A stretch of 64,000 nucleotides of DNA, taken from positions 1,860,001-1,924,000 of the forward strand of contig NZ_VTRU01000001.1 in the NCBI RefSeq assembly GCF_008274625.1, in the 5' to 3' direction. Shown here in pieces: positions 8,913 to 18,246 of the stretch (the stretch's first letter is position 1; the number at the start of each line of letters is the position of its first letter). A model generated the notes under the pieces. It searched no databases, was not told where the DNA came from, and saw nothing but the letters and a program-made list of their open reading frames with translations. Source of the stretch: Chryseobacterium panacisoli (GTDB lineage: Bacteria > Bacteroidota > Bacteroidia > Flavobacteriales > Weeksellaceae). The translations under genes were made by a program, and so were the position numbers.

Positions 8913-8939
8913 AAAGTCACGCCTGGCGTGACTTTTTTT
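8913..8939 (+). terminator. Intrinsic terminator after OmpA paralogue 3
   Basis: AAAGTCACGCC (8913-8923) and GGCGTGACTTT (8925-8935) form a GC-rich stem followed by TTTT. It lies 22 bp after the stop codon. Confidence 0.9.
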
Positions 8940-8967
8940 GTCCTAATACTTTCCTTATTTTTACAAC

Positions 8968-10872
8968 ATGATTTCGCCGCAGGATTTTCAAAAGCTCAAA
9001 TATGATACTCTTAAGTATTTCTGGGGTTATACCGATTTCAGAGATGCTCAGGAAGAAATTATTAATGCTGTCATTAATGAAAAAGACACTCTGGTTCTGT
9101 TACCCACAGGAGCAGGAAAATCTTTATGCTACCAATTGCCTGCTTTACTCAAAGAAGGAACCTGTCTGGTAGTTTCTCCGCTACTTGCATTGATGAAAGA
9201 CCAGGTAAATCAGCTTAAATCCCGTGGTATAGAAGCGGAATATCTTTCTTCCGAACTGGATGAATATGATGCTGAAACAATTTACAGCCGCTGTAAGGAA
9301 GGCCTTACAAAATTACTCTATGTTTCTCCTGAAAGACTTACCAATACTCAGTTTATTCAGAATATGCAGGAAATCCAGCTATCCTTTATTGCGGTTGATG
9401 AAGCGCACTGTATTTCAGAATGGGGTCAGGATTTTAGACCAAGCTATCAGAATATTAAAGGATTCAGAAGTAATAATCCTGAGATCCCCTGTCTTGCCCT
9501 GACTGCGACTGCGACGCCAAAAGTTTTGGAAGAAATCAAAAATAAACTGGAACTAAAGAAACCCTTTGTTTTCCAGAAAAGTTTCAAAAGAGAGAATATT
9601 AAAATATTTACAGATGAAGTATCTGACAAGTTCCAACGTGTTTTTGATATTTTAAAATACAGCAACGACTCCGGAATTGTATATGTAAGAACCAGAAAAG
9701 AAGCTGAATTGCTGGCAGAATTTCTGAAGAAAAATCAACTGAAAAATGTAGATTACTTTCATGCAGGTTTAACAACTAAAGAAAAAAATACCAGACAGAA
9801 TCTTTGGAACAACAGTGACAATCATGTTCTTATTTCTACCAATGCCTTTGGAATGGGTATTGACAAAGACAATGTACGATTTGTAATCCACTACTCTCCT
9901 GCCGCCTCCCTGGAAAACTATTATCAGGAAATCGGAAGGGCCGGAAGGGATGGAAAAGACAGTTTCGCATTTATGCTTTGGAACAAACAGGAACTTCTGA
10001 ATTTTGATCAGATCTTAAAAAATCAAACGCCCAACAAAGCAGAATTTTTAAAGATCATCAGCTACCTGTACTCTATTTTTCAGGTAGCAGAATTTGAACT
10101 TCCTGAAAAAACATTTCAGCTGAATACTCTGGGTATACAGAATTTCACCAAACTTTCGAAAGCTAAAATCAATAACATTCTCAATTTTCTGCATAATCAG
10201 GAAATTATTTACTACAATGAAAACAAAAGTCTGTCTTCGCTTGAGCTGTTTATTAAAGCTGATGAGATAGATCAATTGCCACAAAAAGATGCTCATTTCA
10301 TAGAGCTTCTTTTCCGTACTGTATCTGGAATTACTACTCACAAAGTAATGTTCAGTGAACAGCAGGTAAGTAATAAAATTAATGTCAGTGTTCCTTTAAT
10401 CAAAGAACGTCTTAAGGAACTGCAGCAAAAGAATTATCTTGAATATATCGACGGTGCACTGTCCAGTATTAAATTCCTGAAACCCCGTGATGAAAGAGTG
10501 GTAAATAGTGCTTATTGGAAGGTATTTGAACATATTCAGAGAAACAAAATCCAGAAATGGGAAGAGATGAAGTTTTACGCAGAAAATAATGAATACTGTA
10601 AAATGAAACTCATTCTAGCCTATTTTGGTGAAAAAAATTCAAAAAACTGTGGCCAGTGTTCTGTCTGTGAAAAAAATAAACAGTCAATGTTTGGGAAGAA
10701 TATTTCTCAGCAGATCATCAACTTATTAGCTAAAAAACCGGCAACAATTGAGGAGCTTTCTATACAGCTCAGTTATCATTCTAAAGAGAATATCTTAGAA
10801 AACCTTATTTTCCTTTTAGATTCCGGAAAAGTAAGAATGCAGAACTTCAGAACCTATGAACTGAATCATTAA
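8968..10872 (+). CDS. recQ: RecQ-family ATP-dependent DNA helicase
   Basis: 634 residues. SF2 helicase motifs in order: LPTGAGKSLCYQLPAL (Walker A), VDEAHCISEWGQDFRPSY (DEAH and aromatic-rich loop), ALTATATPK, TNAFGMGIDK, YYQEIGRAGRDGKDS. A RecQ zinc-binding region follows (CKMKL...NCGQCSVC), then a winged-helix-like end. No clear HRDC domain is seen. RecQ unwinds 3'-5' in recombination and fork repair. A TATTTTTA box ends 4 bases before the ATG, so the message may be leaderless. It stands alone between two outer-membrane and translation genes. Confidence 0.95.
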   Translation: MISPQDFQKLKYDTLKYFWGYTDFRDAQEEIINAVINEKDTLVLLPTGAGKSLCYQLPALLKEGTCLVVSPLLALMKDQVNQLKSRGIEAEYLSSELDEYDAETIYSRCKEGLTKLLYVSPERLTNTQFIQNMQEIQLSFIAVDEAHCISEWGQDFRPSYQNIKGFRSNNPEIPCLALTATATPKVLEEIKNKLELKKPFVFQKSFKRENIKIFTDEVSDKFQRVFDILKYSNDSGIVYVRTRKEAELLAEFLKKNQLKNVDYFHAGLTTKEKNTRQNLWNNSDNHVLISTNAFGMGIDKDNVRFVIHYSPAASLENYYQEIGRAGRDGKDSFAFMLWNKQELLNFDQILKNQTPNKAEFLKIISYLYSIFQVAEFELPEKTFQLNTLGIQNFTKLSKAKINNILNFLHNQEIIYYNENKSLSSLELFIKADEIDQLPQKDAHFIELLFRTVSGITTHKVMFSEQQVSNKINVSVPLIKERLKELQQKNYLEYIDGALSSIKFLKPRDERVVNSAYWKVFEHIQRNKIQKWEEMKFYAENNEYCKMKLILAYFGEKNSKNCGQCSVCEKNKQSMFGKNISQQIINLLAKKPATIEELSIQLSYHSKENILENLIFLLDSGKVRMQNFRTYELNH

Positions 10873-11000
10873 TAATGAGTAATAATAAGCATAGTCTGGC
10901 AAGAATAGGCTTTTAGATTAACAACTAAATACACTAATCCTATCTCTAAAGAGCTCCTACTCTCAACCTCCAATACCTTCCGACTCTCAGATCAAAAACT

Positions 11001-11008
11001 TATCTTTG
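11001..11008 (+). promoter_or_regulatory. -7 promoter box for fmt
   Basis: TATCTTTG matches TAnnTTTG perfectly. Its last base is 5 nt before the fmt ATG, so transcription should start at or next to the start codon (leaderless). Confidence 0.6.
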
Positions 11009-11012
11009 CACT

Positions 11013-11960
11013 ATGAAATCATTGAAAGTCGTTTTTTTAGGCACCCCAGAGTTTGCAAAAACTTCTTTGGAGGCAATCCATCAATCTCACCATCAGGTGG
11101 TAGGTGTTGTAACTGTAGCTGATAAGGCAAGTGGACGTGGGCAGAAAATACATCAATCTCCTGTAAAAGTCTATGCGGAGGAAAACAATATTCCTGTTTT
11201 TCAGCCCGAAAAGTTAAGAAATCCTGAGTTTTTGGAAGAACTTAGAAAACTGGATGCTGATGTTTTTGTGGTAGTAGCTTTCAGAATGATGCCTAAAGTT
11301 CTTTTTGAAATGCCTAAAATGGGCACCTTCAATCTACATGCATCTTTACTGCCGGATTACAGAGGAGCAGCTCCCATTAATTATGCAGTAATCAATGGTG
11401 AAGAAAAATCAGGAGCAACGACTTTCTTTATTAATGAAAAAATTGATGAAGGGAATATTCTTCTTCAGCAGGAAATAGAAATTTTACCTGACGAAAATGC
11501 AGGAAGCCTTCACGACAGGCTTATGGAAATGGGTTCCGGACTCGTGGTTAAAACATTAGATGGTCTGGCTGAAAATGCTATTGAAGAAAAACCTCAGCCA
11601 CAGGTAGAACATCCCAAAAATGCTTATAAAATTTTCAAGGAAGATACAAGAATCAAGTGGGATCAATCTTCAAAAACTGTTCATCAGTTTATTTTGGGAA
11701 TGTCGCCTTATCCCGCAGCTTTCACTACTTTAAATATTGAAAACGAAGAAAAAGGATTAAAAATATTCAATGGTAAATTTGAACTTTCTGACCATGGAAA
11801 ACCGGCAGGAACTTTAGATATTTCCAAAAATGAATTTAGAATCTATACCCAGGACGGAATTTATTATCCTTTGGAACTTCAGTTGGAAGGTAAAAAAAGA
11901 ATGAGTATGAAAGATTTCTTAAATGGTTTCAGAAATTTTGATGGAATCACATTAAACTAA
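11013..11960 (+). CDS. fmt: Methionyl-tRNA formyltransferase
   Basis: 315 residues. N-terminal formyltransferase domain with VVFLGTPEFA, the catalytic NLHASLLPDYRGAAP segment (Asn, His) and DEGNILLQ; C-terminal OB-like domain ending in KDFLNGFRNFDG. It formylates initiator Met-tRNA using 10-formyl-THF. It is preceded by a 140-bp gap with short repeat-like sequence and its own promoter, and followed by a bidirectional terminator facing ribBA. Confidence 0.97.
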   Translation: MKSLKVVFLGTPEFAKTSLEAIHQSHHQVVGVVTVADKASGRGQKIHQSPVKVYAEENNIPVFQPEKLRNPEFLEELRKLDADVFVVVAFRMMPKVLFEMPKMGTFNLHASLLPDYRGAAPINYAVINGEEKSGATTFFINEKIDEGNILLQQEIEILPDENAGSLHDRLMEMGSGLVVKTLDGLAENAIEEKPQPQVEHPKNAYKIFKEDTRIKWDQSSKTVHQFILGMSPYPAAFTTLNIENEEKGLKIFNGKFELSDHGKPAGTLDISKNEFRIYTQDGIYYPLELQLEGKKRMSMKDFLNGFRNFDGITLN

Positions 11961-12000
11961 GAATTACATTCAAATCATTATCTTACTATAAAAAGCCATA

Positions 12001-12034
12001 AAAAAGGTTTAGGAAATCTCCTAAACCTTTTTTT
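12001..12034. terminator. Bidirectional terminator between fmt and ribBA
   Basis: AAAAAGGTTTAGG (12001-12013) pairs with CCTAAACCTTTTT (12020-12032) across a 6-nt loop. It separates convergent genes, with A and T runs on both sides. Confidence 0.9.
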
Positions 12035-12076
12035 ATATTGTAAAACAACCAACAGCTATTGTTGGCTATTCATTTA

Positions 12077-13198
12077 TTATAGTTGCACCATCTCAGTAAC
12101 CTCTACATCATATCCTCCAACCTGAGGTTTGATATTAGGATTTTGAGTGATTACTTTGAACTTGTTGATTCCTAAATTCTTTAAGATCTGCGTTCCAATT
12201 CCATAATCTCTGTAATTGTACGCTAAAGTAGGATGCTGCTCCTGCCCGTCCTGATAGTTCAGGAACTGCTGAAGTTTTCTCAATGTATTTTCAGAGTTAG
12301 AAACATTATTGATGAAAATAATGGCTCCTTTTCCTGCTTCATTTACCATACCGGTTACTTTTTCCAATAATGGTTTTTCACCGTTGTTCAGTCTTGTCAA
12401 TACATCGAAATAAGAATCTGAAGACTGTACTCTCACCAAAACCGGTTCATCTACTGTCCATGCTCCTTTTGTCAATGCAAAGTGGATCTGATCATTTGAC
12501 GTTTCTCTGAAGGCATAAAAATCAAACTCACCATAGTGCGTTTTTACTTTTTTCTCTTCAAGTCTTTCAACCAGGTTTCCTTTTTTAAGTTGGTAATGGA
12601 TCAGGTCTTCAATAGAAACGATTTTCATATCATGTTTCTGAGCGAATGCATGAAGTTCAGGCAGACGGGACATTGTACCATCTTCGTTCATGATCTCACA
12701 GATCACTCCGCCTTCTTTCAAACCTGATAAGTTAGTAAGATCAATGGCAGCTTCAGTATGTCCGGCTCTTTTCAATACTCCACCTTTTCTTGCACGAAGC
12801 GGGAAAATGTGGCCAGGTCTCATAAAGTCTGTAGGTTTGGATTTTTCATCCATCAGTGCTAAAATTGTTTTGGCTCTGTCTCCTGCAGAAATTCCGGTAG
12901 ATGTTCCGTTTCCTAAAAGGTCAACGGATACGGTGAAAGCTGTTTCTTTAGGATCGCTGCTTCTGCTTACCATCACTTCAAGTCCAAGCTCATCACATCT
13001 TTTTTCAGGAAGCGGCATACAGATAAGCCCTCTTCCGTGAAGCGCCATAAAATTGATAATTTCCGGAGTTGTCAGCTCTGCTGCACAAAGAAAATCTCCT
13101 TCATTTTCTCTGTCTTCGTCATCTACTACTATGATTATTTTACCATTTTTAAGGTCTTCAATAGCCTCTGGAATAGTATTTAATTTAATATCGGACAT
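12077..13198 (-). CDS. ribB: 3,4-dihydroxy-2-butanone-4-phosphate synthase with degenerate GTP cyclohydrolase II domain
   Basis: 373 residues in the RibBA arrangement. The N-terminal DHBP synthase domain (about 1-205) is intact: DDEDRENEGDFLCAAE, TGISAGDRAKTI, RPGHIFPLRA, GHTEAAIDL. The C-terminal domain aligns with GTP cyclohydrolase II (HYGEFDFYAF at the start, YRDYGIGTQIL near the end) but contains no cysteine at all, so the three zinc-ligand Cys are missing; the segment after LVRVQSSDS is rewritten. It therefore probably makes only the four-carbon riboflavin precursor, and a separate RibA is expected elsewhere. It has its own promoter, just past the next gene's stop. Confidence 0.93.
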   Translation of the reverse strand: MSDIKLNTIPEAIEDLKNGKIIIVVDDEDRENEGDFLCAAELTTPEIINFMALHGRGLICMPLPEKRCDELGLEVMVSRSSDPKETAFTVSVDLLGNGTSTGISAGDRAKTILALMDEKSKPTDFMRPGHIFPLRARKGGVLKRAGHTEAAIDLTNLSGLKEGGVICEIMNEDGTMSRLPELHAFAQKHDMKIVSIEDLIHYQLKKGNLVERLEEKKVKTHYGEFDFYAFRETSNDQIHFALTKGAWTVDEPVLVRVQSSDSYFDVLTRLNNGEKPLLEKVTGMVNEAGKGAIIFINNVSNSENTLRKLQQFLNYQDGQEQHPTLAYNYRDYGIGTQILKNLGINKFKVITQNPNIKPQVGGYDVEVTEMVQL

Positions 13199-13216
13199 TT
13201 TTACTTTTTATTTTTG

Positions 13217-13224
13217 CAAAGATA
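13217..13224 (-). promoter_or_regulatory. Promoter -7 box for ribBA
   Basis: On the minus strand the bases read TATCTTTG (perfect TAnnTTTG), 18 bases upstream of the ATG. TTGG at 13245-13248, with a 20-bp spacer, could serve as the -33 box. Confidence 0.6.
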
Positions 13225-13252
13225 CTCATAAAAATAAGCATCTGCCAACTAA

Positions 13253-14269
13253 TTATGAATGGTTTGTTACGCTTTGGATAGAGTTCGCTGCCTCTCTGAA
13301 AATCTCATAAGATCTCAATCTTTTCTGATGGTCGTAGATATGAGAGTTGATTATCATTTCATCAACCTGGAATTTTTCCTGGAAATTTTTAAGTTTTTCC
13401 TGAACCTCCGCCTGATCTCCAATAAAAGTATATCTCAGTTTCTGTAGTACCATAGATTTTTCCATTGGCGACCAGATTTCGTCCATATCATCAACAGGTG
13501 GGGCAAAAGGTTTTCTATCATTTCTTACAATATTAATGAAGGCCTGGAATAAAGTCGTAGAAATTTTATGAGCTTCTTCTGTTGTTTCCGCAGCTACACC
13601 ATTTACACACGCAATGATATAAGGTTTATCAAGATATTTTGAAGGTTCAAAATGTTCTCTGTATATTTTAAAAGCCATTTCCATCTGCTCCGGAGCAAAA
13701 TGTCCTGCAAATGCATACGGTAAACCAAGTTCCGCAGCCAGCCATGCACTGTCTGTACTGGATCCCAGGATATAAATCGGAATCTCCAGCCCTTCTCCGG
13801 GAATAGCACGAACCATAGCATCTGAATTTTCTTTTGAGAAATATCTTTGAAGCTCGAGTATTTGTCTTGGAAACTGTTCATTAATAATAGCAGGATTTCT
13901 TCCTAAAGCCTGAGCCGTCAATCCGTCCGTTCCAGGTGCTCTCCCAACCCCAAGATCTATTCTTCCGGGAAAAAGAGACTCCAAAGTACCAAACTGTTCT
14001 GCAATAATCAAAGAACTGTGGTTGGGAAGCATAATTCCCCCTGAGCCTACTCTGATTTTTTTTGTTCCATTGGCAATAAACCCAATTAAAACAGAAGTTG
14101 CCGAACTGGCAATACTTTCCATATTGTGATGTTCTGCAAGCCAGAATCTTTTATAGTCTAAATTTTCAGCGTGATTGGCTAATGATAAGCTGTCCTGAAA
14201 AGTATCGTGGATGCTTTTACCTTGCTTTACAGGGGCAAGATCTAAAACAGAAATTTCAAAATTTTTCAT
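13253..14269 (-). CDS. LLM-class flavin-dependent oxidoreductase (luciferase-like)
   Basis: 338 residues with bacterial-luciferase-like TIM-barrel motifs: LDLAPVKQG at the start, WLAEHHNMESIASS near 43-56, RVGSGGIMLPNHS, AEQFGTLESLFPGRIDLGVGRAPG, and ILGSSTDSAWLAAELGLPYAFAGHF. This resembles the YhbW/MsnO8-like group of F420- or FMN-dependent monooxygenases; the natural substrate is unknown. It is a single gene upstream of ribBA on the same strand, so a flavin-related link is possible but only positional. Confidence 0.9.
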   Translation of the reverse strand: MKNFEISVLDLAPVKQGKSIHDTFQDSLSLANHAENLDYKRFWLAEHHNMESIASSATSVLIGFIANGTKKIRVGSGGIMLPNHSSLIIAEQFGTLESLFPGRIDLGVGRAPGTDGLTAQALGRNPAIINEQFPRQILELQRYFSKENSDAMVRAIPGEGLEIPIYILGSSTDSAWLAAELGLPYAFAGHFAPEQMEMAFKIYREHFEPSKYLDKPYIIACVNGVAAETTEEAHKISTTLFQAFINIVRNDRKPFAPPVDDMDEIWSPMEKSMVLQKLRYTFIGDQAEVQEKLKNFQEKFQVDEMIINSHIYDHQKRLRSYEIFREAANSIQSVTNHS

Positions 14270-14536
14270 ATTGAGATGTTAATTTTTCTTTGGTCTCGAA
14301 AAAAACCATACAAATTTAAAACATAAAAACTGCATTAGTTACTTTTTGTAATTAATAAAAACAATTGAGTAGTTCAGGGAAAAACTATTGGAAATTAATT
14401 CTTCCTTATTCGATTTTGCTTATGTCGTTTTCAAAATACAAATAACAATTCTAAAAAATATATTTTAACAAAAATAATTCAAATTAAAGAGAAATATTTT
14501 ATTATATTCGTATACCAAATCTTAAAAAACTTTAAT

Positions 14537-15385
14537 ATGAACAAAAAACCAAACAGTCCGTTGTATCGGCAGATTCTGACAGGAAGAACTATCTTTATGA
14601 GCATTGCTATTAGTGCAGTATTAATATCTTGCAGTAAAAATAATGAAGAAATTACCTCAGAAGCTCAAACCAATGCCTTCAATGTTGAAAACGTTAAAAA
14701 AGGACAATTGGGAGGCCAGGATATTACTTATGAAAGAAAAAACGGAATGAATTTTTTCCAGGGAGACATTGTTCTCTCCGACAAACAACTGGCAGAAGGA
14801 AGTGAACTCAATAAAGGCGGTGCAAGTTATTCAAGGTGGCCAAGCGGTAAAATTTATTATACTGTTGCCAGTAATATGGGATCTATCAATGCTAATAAAA
14901 TTACTACTGCCGTGAATGAGTACAATACCAAAACAAATACTCAATGGATCCTACGTACCAACCAAACCAATTATGTAGAATTTATTTTTGGAAGTTCTTC
15001 AGGATCAGACGGCTGGGCTCATATTGGATATCAAGGGGGAAAACAGACTGTTTCTTTGGATCAATATATTTCTGTAGGATCGGTAATTCATGAGATGGGC
15101 CATACAGTAGGACTTTATCATGAACACACCCGCAAAGACAGAGATCAATATGTAAAAATCCTTTGGAATAATATCCAAAGTGGGCAGTCTTATAATTTCA
15201 ATATCTATAATTCCGGAACAGACATAGGACCATTCAATATCAATTCTGTGATGATGTACTGGCCGACTTCTTATTCTAAAAACGGACTACCGACTATTAC
15301 AAGAGCAGATAATTCAAGTTTTACCTATAACAGAACAGGCTTTACAACCGGGGATATCAATACTATTAATGCAATGTACCCTTAA
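14537..15385 (+). CDS. Astacin-family (M12A) metalloprotease, flavastacin-like lipoprotein
   Basis: 282 residues. The N-terminus carries a basic n-region, a hydrophobic stretch and a lipobox (VLISC near residue 32), so it is probably a lipoprotein; an internal ATG at 14597 would give a shorter signal peptide. The extended zinc motif HEMGHTVGLYHEHTRKDRD (HExxHxxGxxH) and the Met-turn SVMMYWPTSYS with its Tyr mark an active astacin. Such enzymes are exported proteases; flavastacin of the related Elizabethkingia is the model. A possible -7 box TATATTCG is 17 bases upstream. It is monocistronic. Confidence 0.93.
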   Translation: MNKKPNSPLYRQILTGRTIFMSIAISAVLISCSKNNEEITSEAQTNAFNVENVKKGQLGGQDITYERKNGMNFFQGDIVLSDKQLAEGSELNKGGASYSRWPSGKIYYTVASNMGSINANKITTAVNEYNTKTNTQWILRTNQTNYVEFIFGSSSGSDGWAHIGYQGGKQTVSLDQYISVGSVIHEMGHTVGLYHEHTRKDRDQYVKILWNNIQSGQSYNFNIYNSGTDIGPFNINSVMMYWPTSYSKNGLPTITRADNSSFTYNRTGFTTGDINTINAMYP

Positions 15386-15409
15386 TTTTAAAGAACTTTT
15401 GTGACCATC

Positions 15410-15447
15410 AAAAAAGGGAAGAATTCTTATGAATTCTTCCCTTTTTT
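15410..15447. terminator. Bidirectional terminator between the astacin and PIF1-like genes
   Basis: AAAAAAGGGAAGAATTC pairs with GAATTCTTCCCTTTTTT around TTAT. It overlaps the last codons of the minus-strand helicase gene, which ends at 15427. Confidence 0.85.
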
Positions 15448-17562
15448 ATAATTATAATGATTAATCAAAATCCTGATTTCATTAAATTCAAAGTGGCTTG
15501 GCAATGCATTCTTCCACTCAGTCAATGTTTCGTGTGGATTTTTATAGAATTCGTCTTCAAAAGCCTTGATTTTATCTGAGGTGATTACTCTGGAGATATC
15601 CAGTAAACCCTGTTCTGCAAATTTAGCAAGATGGCCAATAACCGTTTCTTTTACCAAACCTCTTTCCAAAGCAATTTCTCCAATAGTTTTTCCTTGTTCA
15701 AATAACTGAAAGGTTAAAACCTGCGACGGAACTTTAGCAATTTTCAGATTGATTTCTTTATCATTCTTTTCATCTAAAAGTTTCGTTTCCAGAAGATAAA
15801 TCTCTCTTAAATTATTCAGATATTCTTCAATATCTTCCAGCCAGCTCTTGAATTCTTCGTTATATTGTTTTAAGCCTTTCGCTCCTTTTATTTCAGCATA
15901 AAATTCTTTCAAAGGATCAAAAATTTTATTTCTGGTTTCTGTAAAGAAAAAATTAACGGCTCCTTTTGATTTACTTTCGATCTCGGACCAGTCTTCCTTT
16001 TGTTCAATAAAATTATTGACTTTCTGAAAAATGATACGTTCCAGTTTTTCAAAGATTTTCCCAAGATTTACCGCTTCATGTTTCAACTGAAGATAAAGCT
16101 GTTTAGTCTTGGCATGATCTATATTCTTGGTCACAATGGACAGATTATTCCATTCTTCAACTTCTTTTAAAAACCATGTACAATCAAGGGTACGAAGTAC
16201 TTTTCTGATGCTGTAGTCATATTTCTCCTGATTCAGAATAGCTTCCACATTGTCGTTGGCAATAGTATTGGTATGGAAACTCAAAATCCTGTTATCCTTG
16301 AAAATAACTTCAGGGGTAATTTTTGATTTTAAAACAATTCCTTCCAACGTTCTGCAACGGGATAGAGCAACATATACCTGACCGGCCGTGAAACTTTTCC
16401 CGGCATCAATAATCACTTTATCAAACGTCAGTCCCTGACTTTTGTGGATCGTTACAGCCCATGCCAGTTTTATCGGAAATTGTTCAAAACTTCCTAATAC
16501 TTCTTCCTGAATATTTTTATCAGTATCAAGGAAATATTTTTTCTGTTCCCAGGTTTCTCTTTTAACTACAATTTCATTTTCGCTTTCATCCAGAACAACA
16601 CGAATTTCATTTTCATCCAATCCAATGATCTCTCCTAATTTTCCGTTGAAATATTTCTTTTCTCCGGAAATATCATTTCGGATAAACATGATCTGCGCTC
16701 CGATTTTCAATTCTAAAAACTGTTCGTTTGGAAATTGATTTTCCTTAAAATCACCTACAAGTTTAGCTTCATAAGTTTGAGGATCTACCTTGATCTCCGC
16801 CAGCTTTTCCAGATTGATTTCATCAGCCATTTTATTGTGGGAACACAGGTAGACGTAAGATTCTTTCCCCATATCAAAATCGGGATCGTATCTTTCATTG
16901 AGGTGGTTAAAATCTATATTGTCCACATCACCGTCTCGGATAGCATTCAGAATCGCCAGAAATTCCTGGTCAGACTGTCTGTAAACTTTTGTCAGTTCAA
17001 TCGTAACAATCGGAATTTCCTTAATGGCATGGCTGTCAAAAAAGAAAGGTGAATTGTAATACATTTTCAGAATATGCTCGTCCCTCACCACAGGCGGAAG
17101 CTGAAACAAATCTCCGATGAACAGCATCTGCACACCACCGAACCTTTGATTATTCCTTCTGATAAATCTTAAAGAAAAATCCATCATATCCAGAACATCA
17201 GCTCTCAACATGGAAACCTCATCGATGATAATGATCTCAACTTCTCTCAGAAGTTTAAGTTTATCTTTACGGTATTTGAAATGGGGCATCAGATCGGCAA
17301 TATTATTAGCCAAACTGGTATCTATTCTTTCTGTCGTAGGAAGAAAAGTTCTCAACGGCAGTCCAAACATGGAGTGAATTGTAACGCCTCCCGCATTGAT
17401 TGCAGCAATTCCCGTGGGGGCTATTACAATATGTTTTTTCTTGGTACGTCTTACAAAATCATTGAGAAACGTCGTTTTACCTGTTCCGGCTTTCCCGGTC
17501 AGAAAAACACTTCTGTTCGTATATTCTATTAAGTCAAAAAAATGATTGTTCATCGTTGTCAA
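15427..17562 (-). CDS. PIF1-like SF1 helicase with C-terminal HTH domain
   Basis: 711 residues. Walker A LTGKAGTGKTTFLN near residue 20; HIVIAPTGIAAINAGGVTIHS; IIIDEVSMLRADVLDMMD (Walker B); GGVQMLFIGDLFQLPPV; and the UvrD-C2-like AWAVTIHKSQGLTFDKV/QVYVALSRC. These are PIF1/RecD-type 5'-3' helicase motifs. The last ~100 residues contain a helicase-associated helix-turn-helix (TFQLFEQGKTIGEIALERGL). The role is probably in replication-fork or G-quadruplex processing, by family analogy. It is a single-gene unit; its start codon faces the lipoprotein gene at 17636. Confidence 0.92.
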   Translation of the reverse strand: MTTMNNHFFDLIEYTNRSVFLTGKAGTGKTTFLNDFVRRTKKKHIVIAPTGIAAINAGGVTIHSMFGLPLRTFLPTTERIDTSLANNIADLMPHFKYRKDKLKLLREVEIIIIDEVSMLRADVLDMMDFSLRFIRRNNQRFGGVQMLFIGDLFQLPPVVRDEHILKMYYNSPFFFDSHAIKEIPIVTIELTKVYRQSDQEFLAILNAIRDGDVDNIDFNHLNERYDPDFDMGKESYVYLCSHNKMADEINLEKLAEIKVDPQTYEAKLVGDFKENQFPNEQFLELKIGAQIMFIRNDISGEKKYFNGKLGEIIGLDENEIRVVLDESENEIVVKRETWEQKKYFLDTDKNIQEEVLGSFEQFPIKLAWAVTIHKSQGLTFDKVIIDAGKSFTAGQVYVALSRCRTLEGIVLKSKITPEVIFKDNRILSFHTNTIANDNVEAILNQEKYDYSIRKVLRTLDCTWFLKEVEEWNNLSIVTKNIDHAKTKQLYLQLKHEAVNLGKIFEKLERIIFQKVNNFIEQKEDWSEIESKSKGAVNFFFTETRNKIFDPLKEFYAEIKGAKGLKQYNEEFKSWLEDIEEYLNNLREIYLLETKLLDEKNDKEINLKIAKVPSQVLTFQLFEQGKTIGEIALERGLVKETVIGHLAKFAEQGLLDISRVITSDKIKAFEDEFYKNPHETLTEWKNALPSHFEFNEIRILINHYNYKKGKNS

Positions 17563-17635
17563 AAATACGGAAATGAATTTGAATTTCTTACCTTGGCATA
17601 AGTTTTGAAAATTCTTAAAAAGAAAAAAGTTTATT

Positions 17636-18088
17636 GTGAAAAAATTATTCTTTCATTTTCCAATGATAGTATTATGTACTGCATTAACTCTGGTTTCCTG
17701 TAATACATCAAAAAATGCCAATACCAATCTTCCTGTTGATATCGCAGACAGACCTGCTGATGAAGACAGTCAGAAATATGAGCAGGCACAGCTCGACAAA
17801 TTAAAAGCCTCTATTGAGTCTGAAGTTTCCGGAGAAAAATGTACAGATGCCAGTGAATGGGCATTCGCGCCTATGGGAGCAAAATCATGCGGCGGACCTC
17901 AGCAATATATTGCTTATCCAAAGAAGATAGAAACTGCTTTCTTACAGAGGGTAAATGATTACACAGATAAAGTAAAAACTTTTAATGAAAAATATAATAT
18001 CATGTCTGATTGTGTAATGATCTCCCCTCCTACATCTTTGAAATGCATTCATGGAAAGATCAGACTGATTACACCAGACAATAACTAA
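17636..18088 (+). CDS. Hypothetical lipoprotein
   Basis: 150 residues from a GTG start (no better ATG is available). Signal peptide with lipobox LVSC (Cys near residue 22). The mature part is hydrophilic with four more Cys: GEKC, AKSC, SDC and LKC, arranged as two pairs that could form disulfides. The GAKSCGGPQQYIAYP segment is distinctive, but I cannot tie it to a named family. It is monocistronic, divergent from the helicase gene, and followed by a terminator. Export is well supported; function is unknown. Confidence 0.8.
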   Translation: MKKLFFHFPMIVLCTALTLVSCNTSKNANTNLPVDIADRPADEDSQKYEQAQLDKLKASIESEVSGEKCTDASEWAFAPMGAKSCGGPQQYIAYPKKIETAFLQRVNDYTDKVKTFNEKYNIMSDCVMISPPTSLKCIHGKIRLITPDNN

Positions 18089-18118
18089 CAATAAAACAAA
18101 GGTTCTATATCAAATCGA

Positions 18119-18148
18119 AAAAAGCTCTGTCTCAGGACGGAGCTTTTG
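18119..18148 (+). terminator. Intrinsic terminator after the lipoprotein gene
   Basis: AAAAGCTCTGTC (18120-18131) pairs with GACGGAGCTTTT (18136-18147), with one G-T pair and loop TCAG. Confidence 0.8.
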
Positions 18149-18157
18149 TATTTATAG

Positions 18158-18240
18158 GTCAATTGTGAGTGTTGCTTCGCAAGTGAAATGTGAGCTTTCA
18201 AAATTGACAAGCGTAGCGAATTGACTATTCACTATTCACT
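18158..18240. repeat. Intergenic inverted-repeat element
   Basis: GTCAATT (18158-18164) is answered by AATTGAC at 18202-18208 and again near 18219-18224. GTGAGTG/AAGTGAA words recur as TTCACTATTCACTT at the right end. This is one of several hairpin-forming gap fillers in the window; no coding potential is seen. Confidence 0.4.
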
Positions 18241-18246
18241 TAACAG

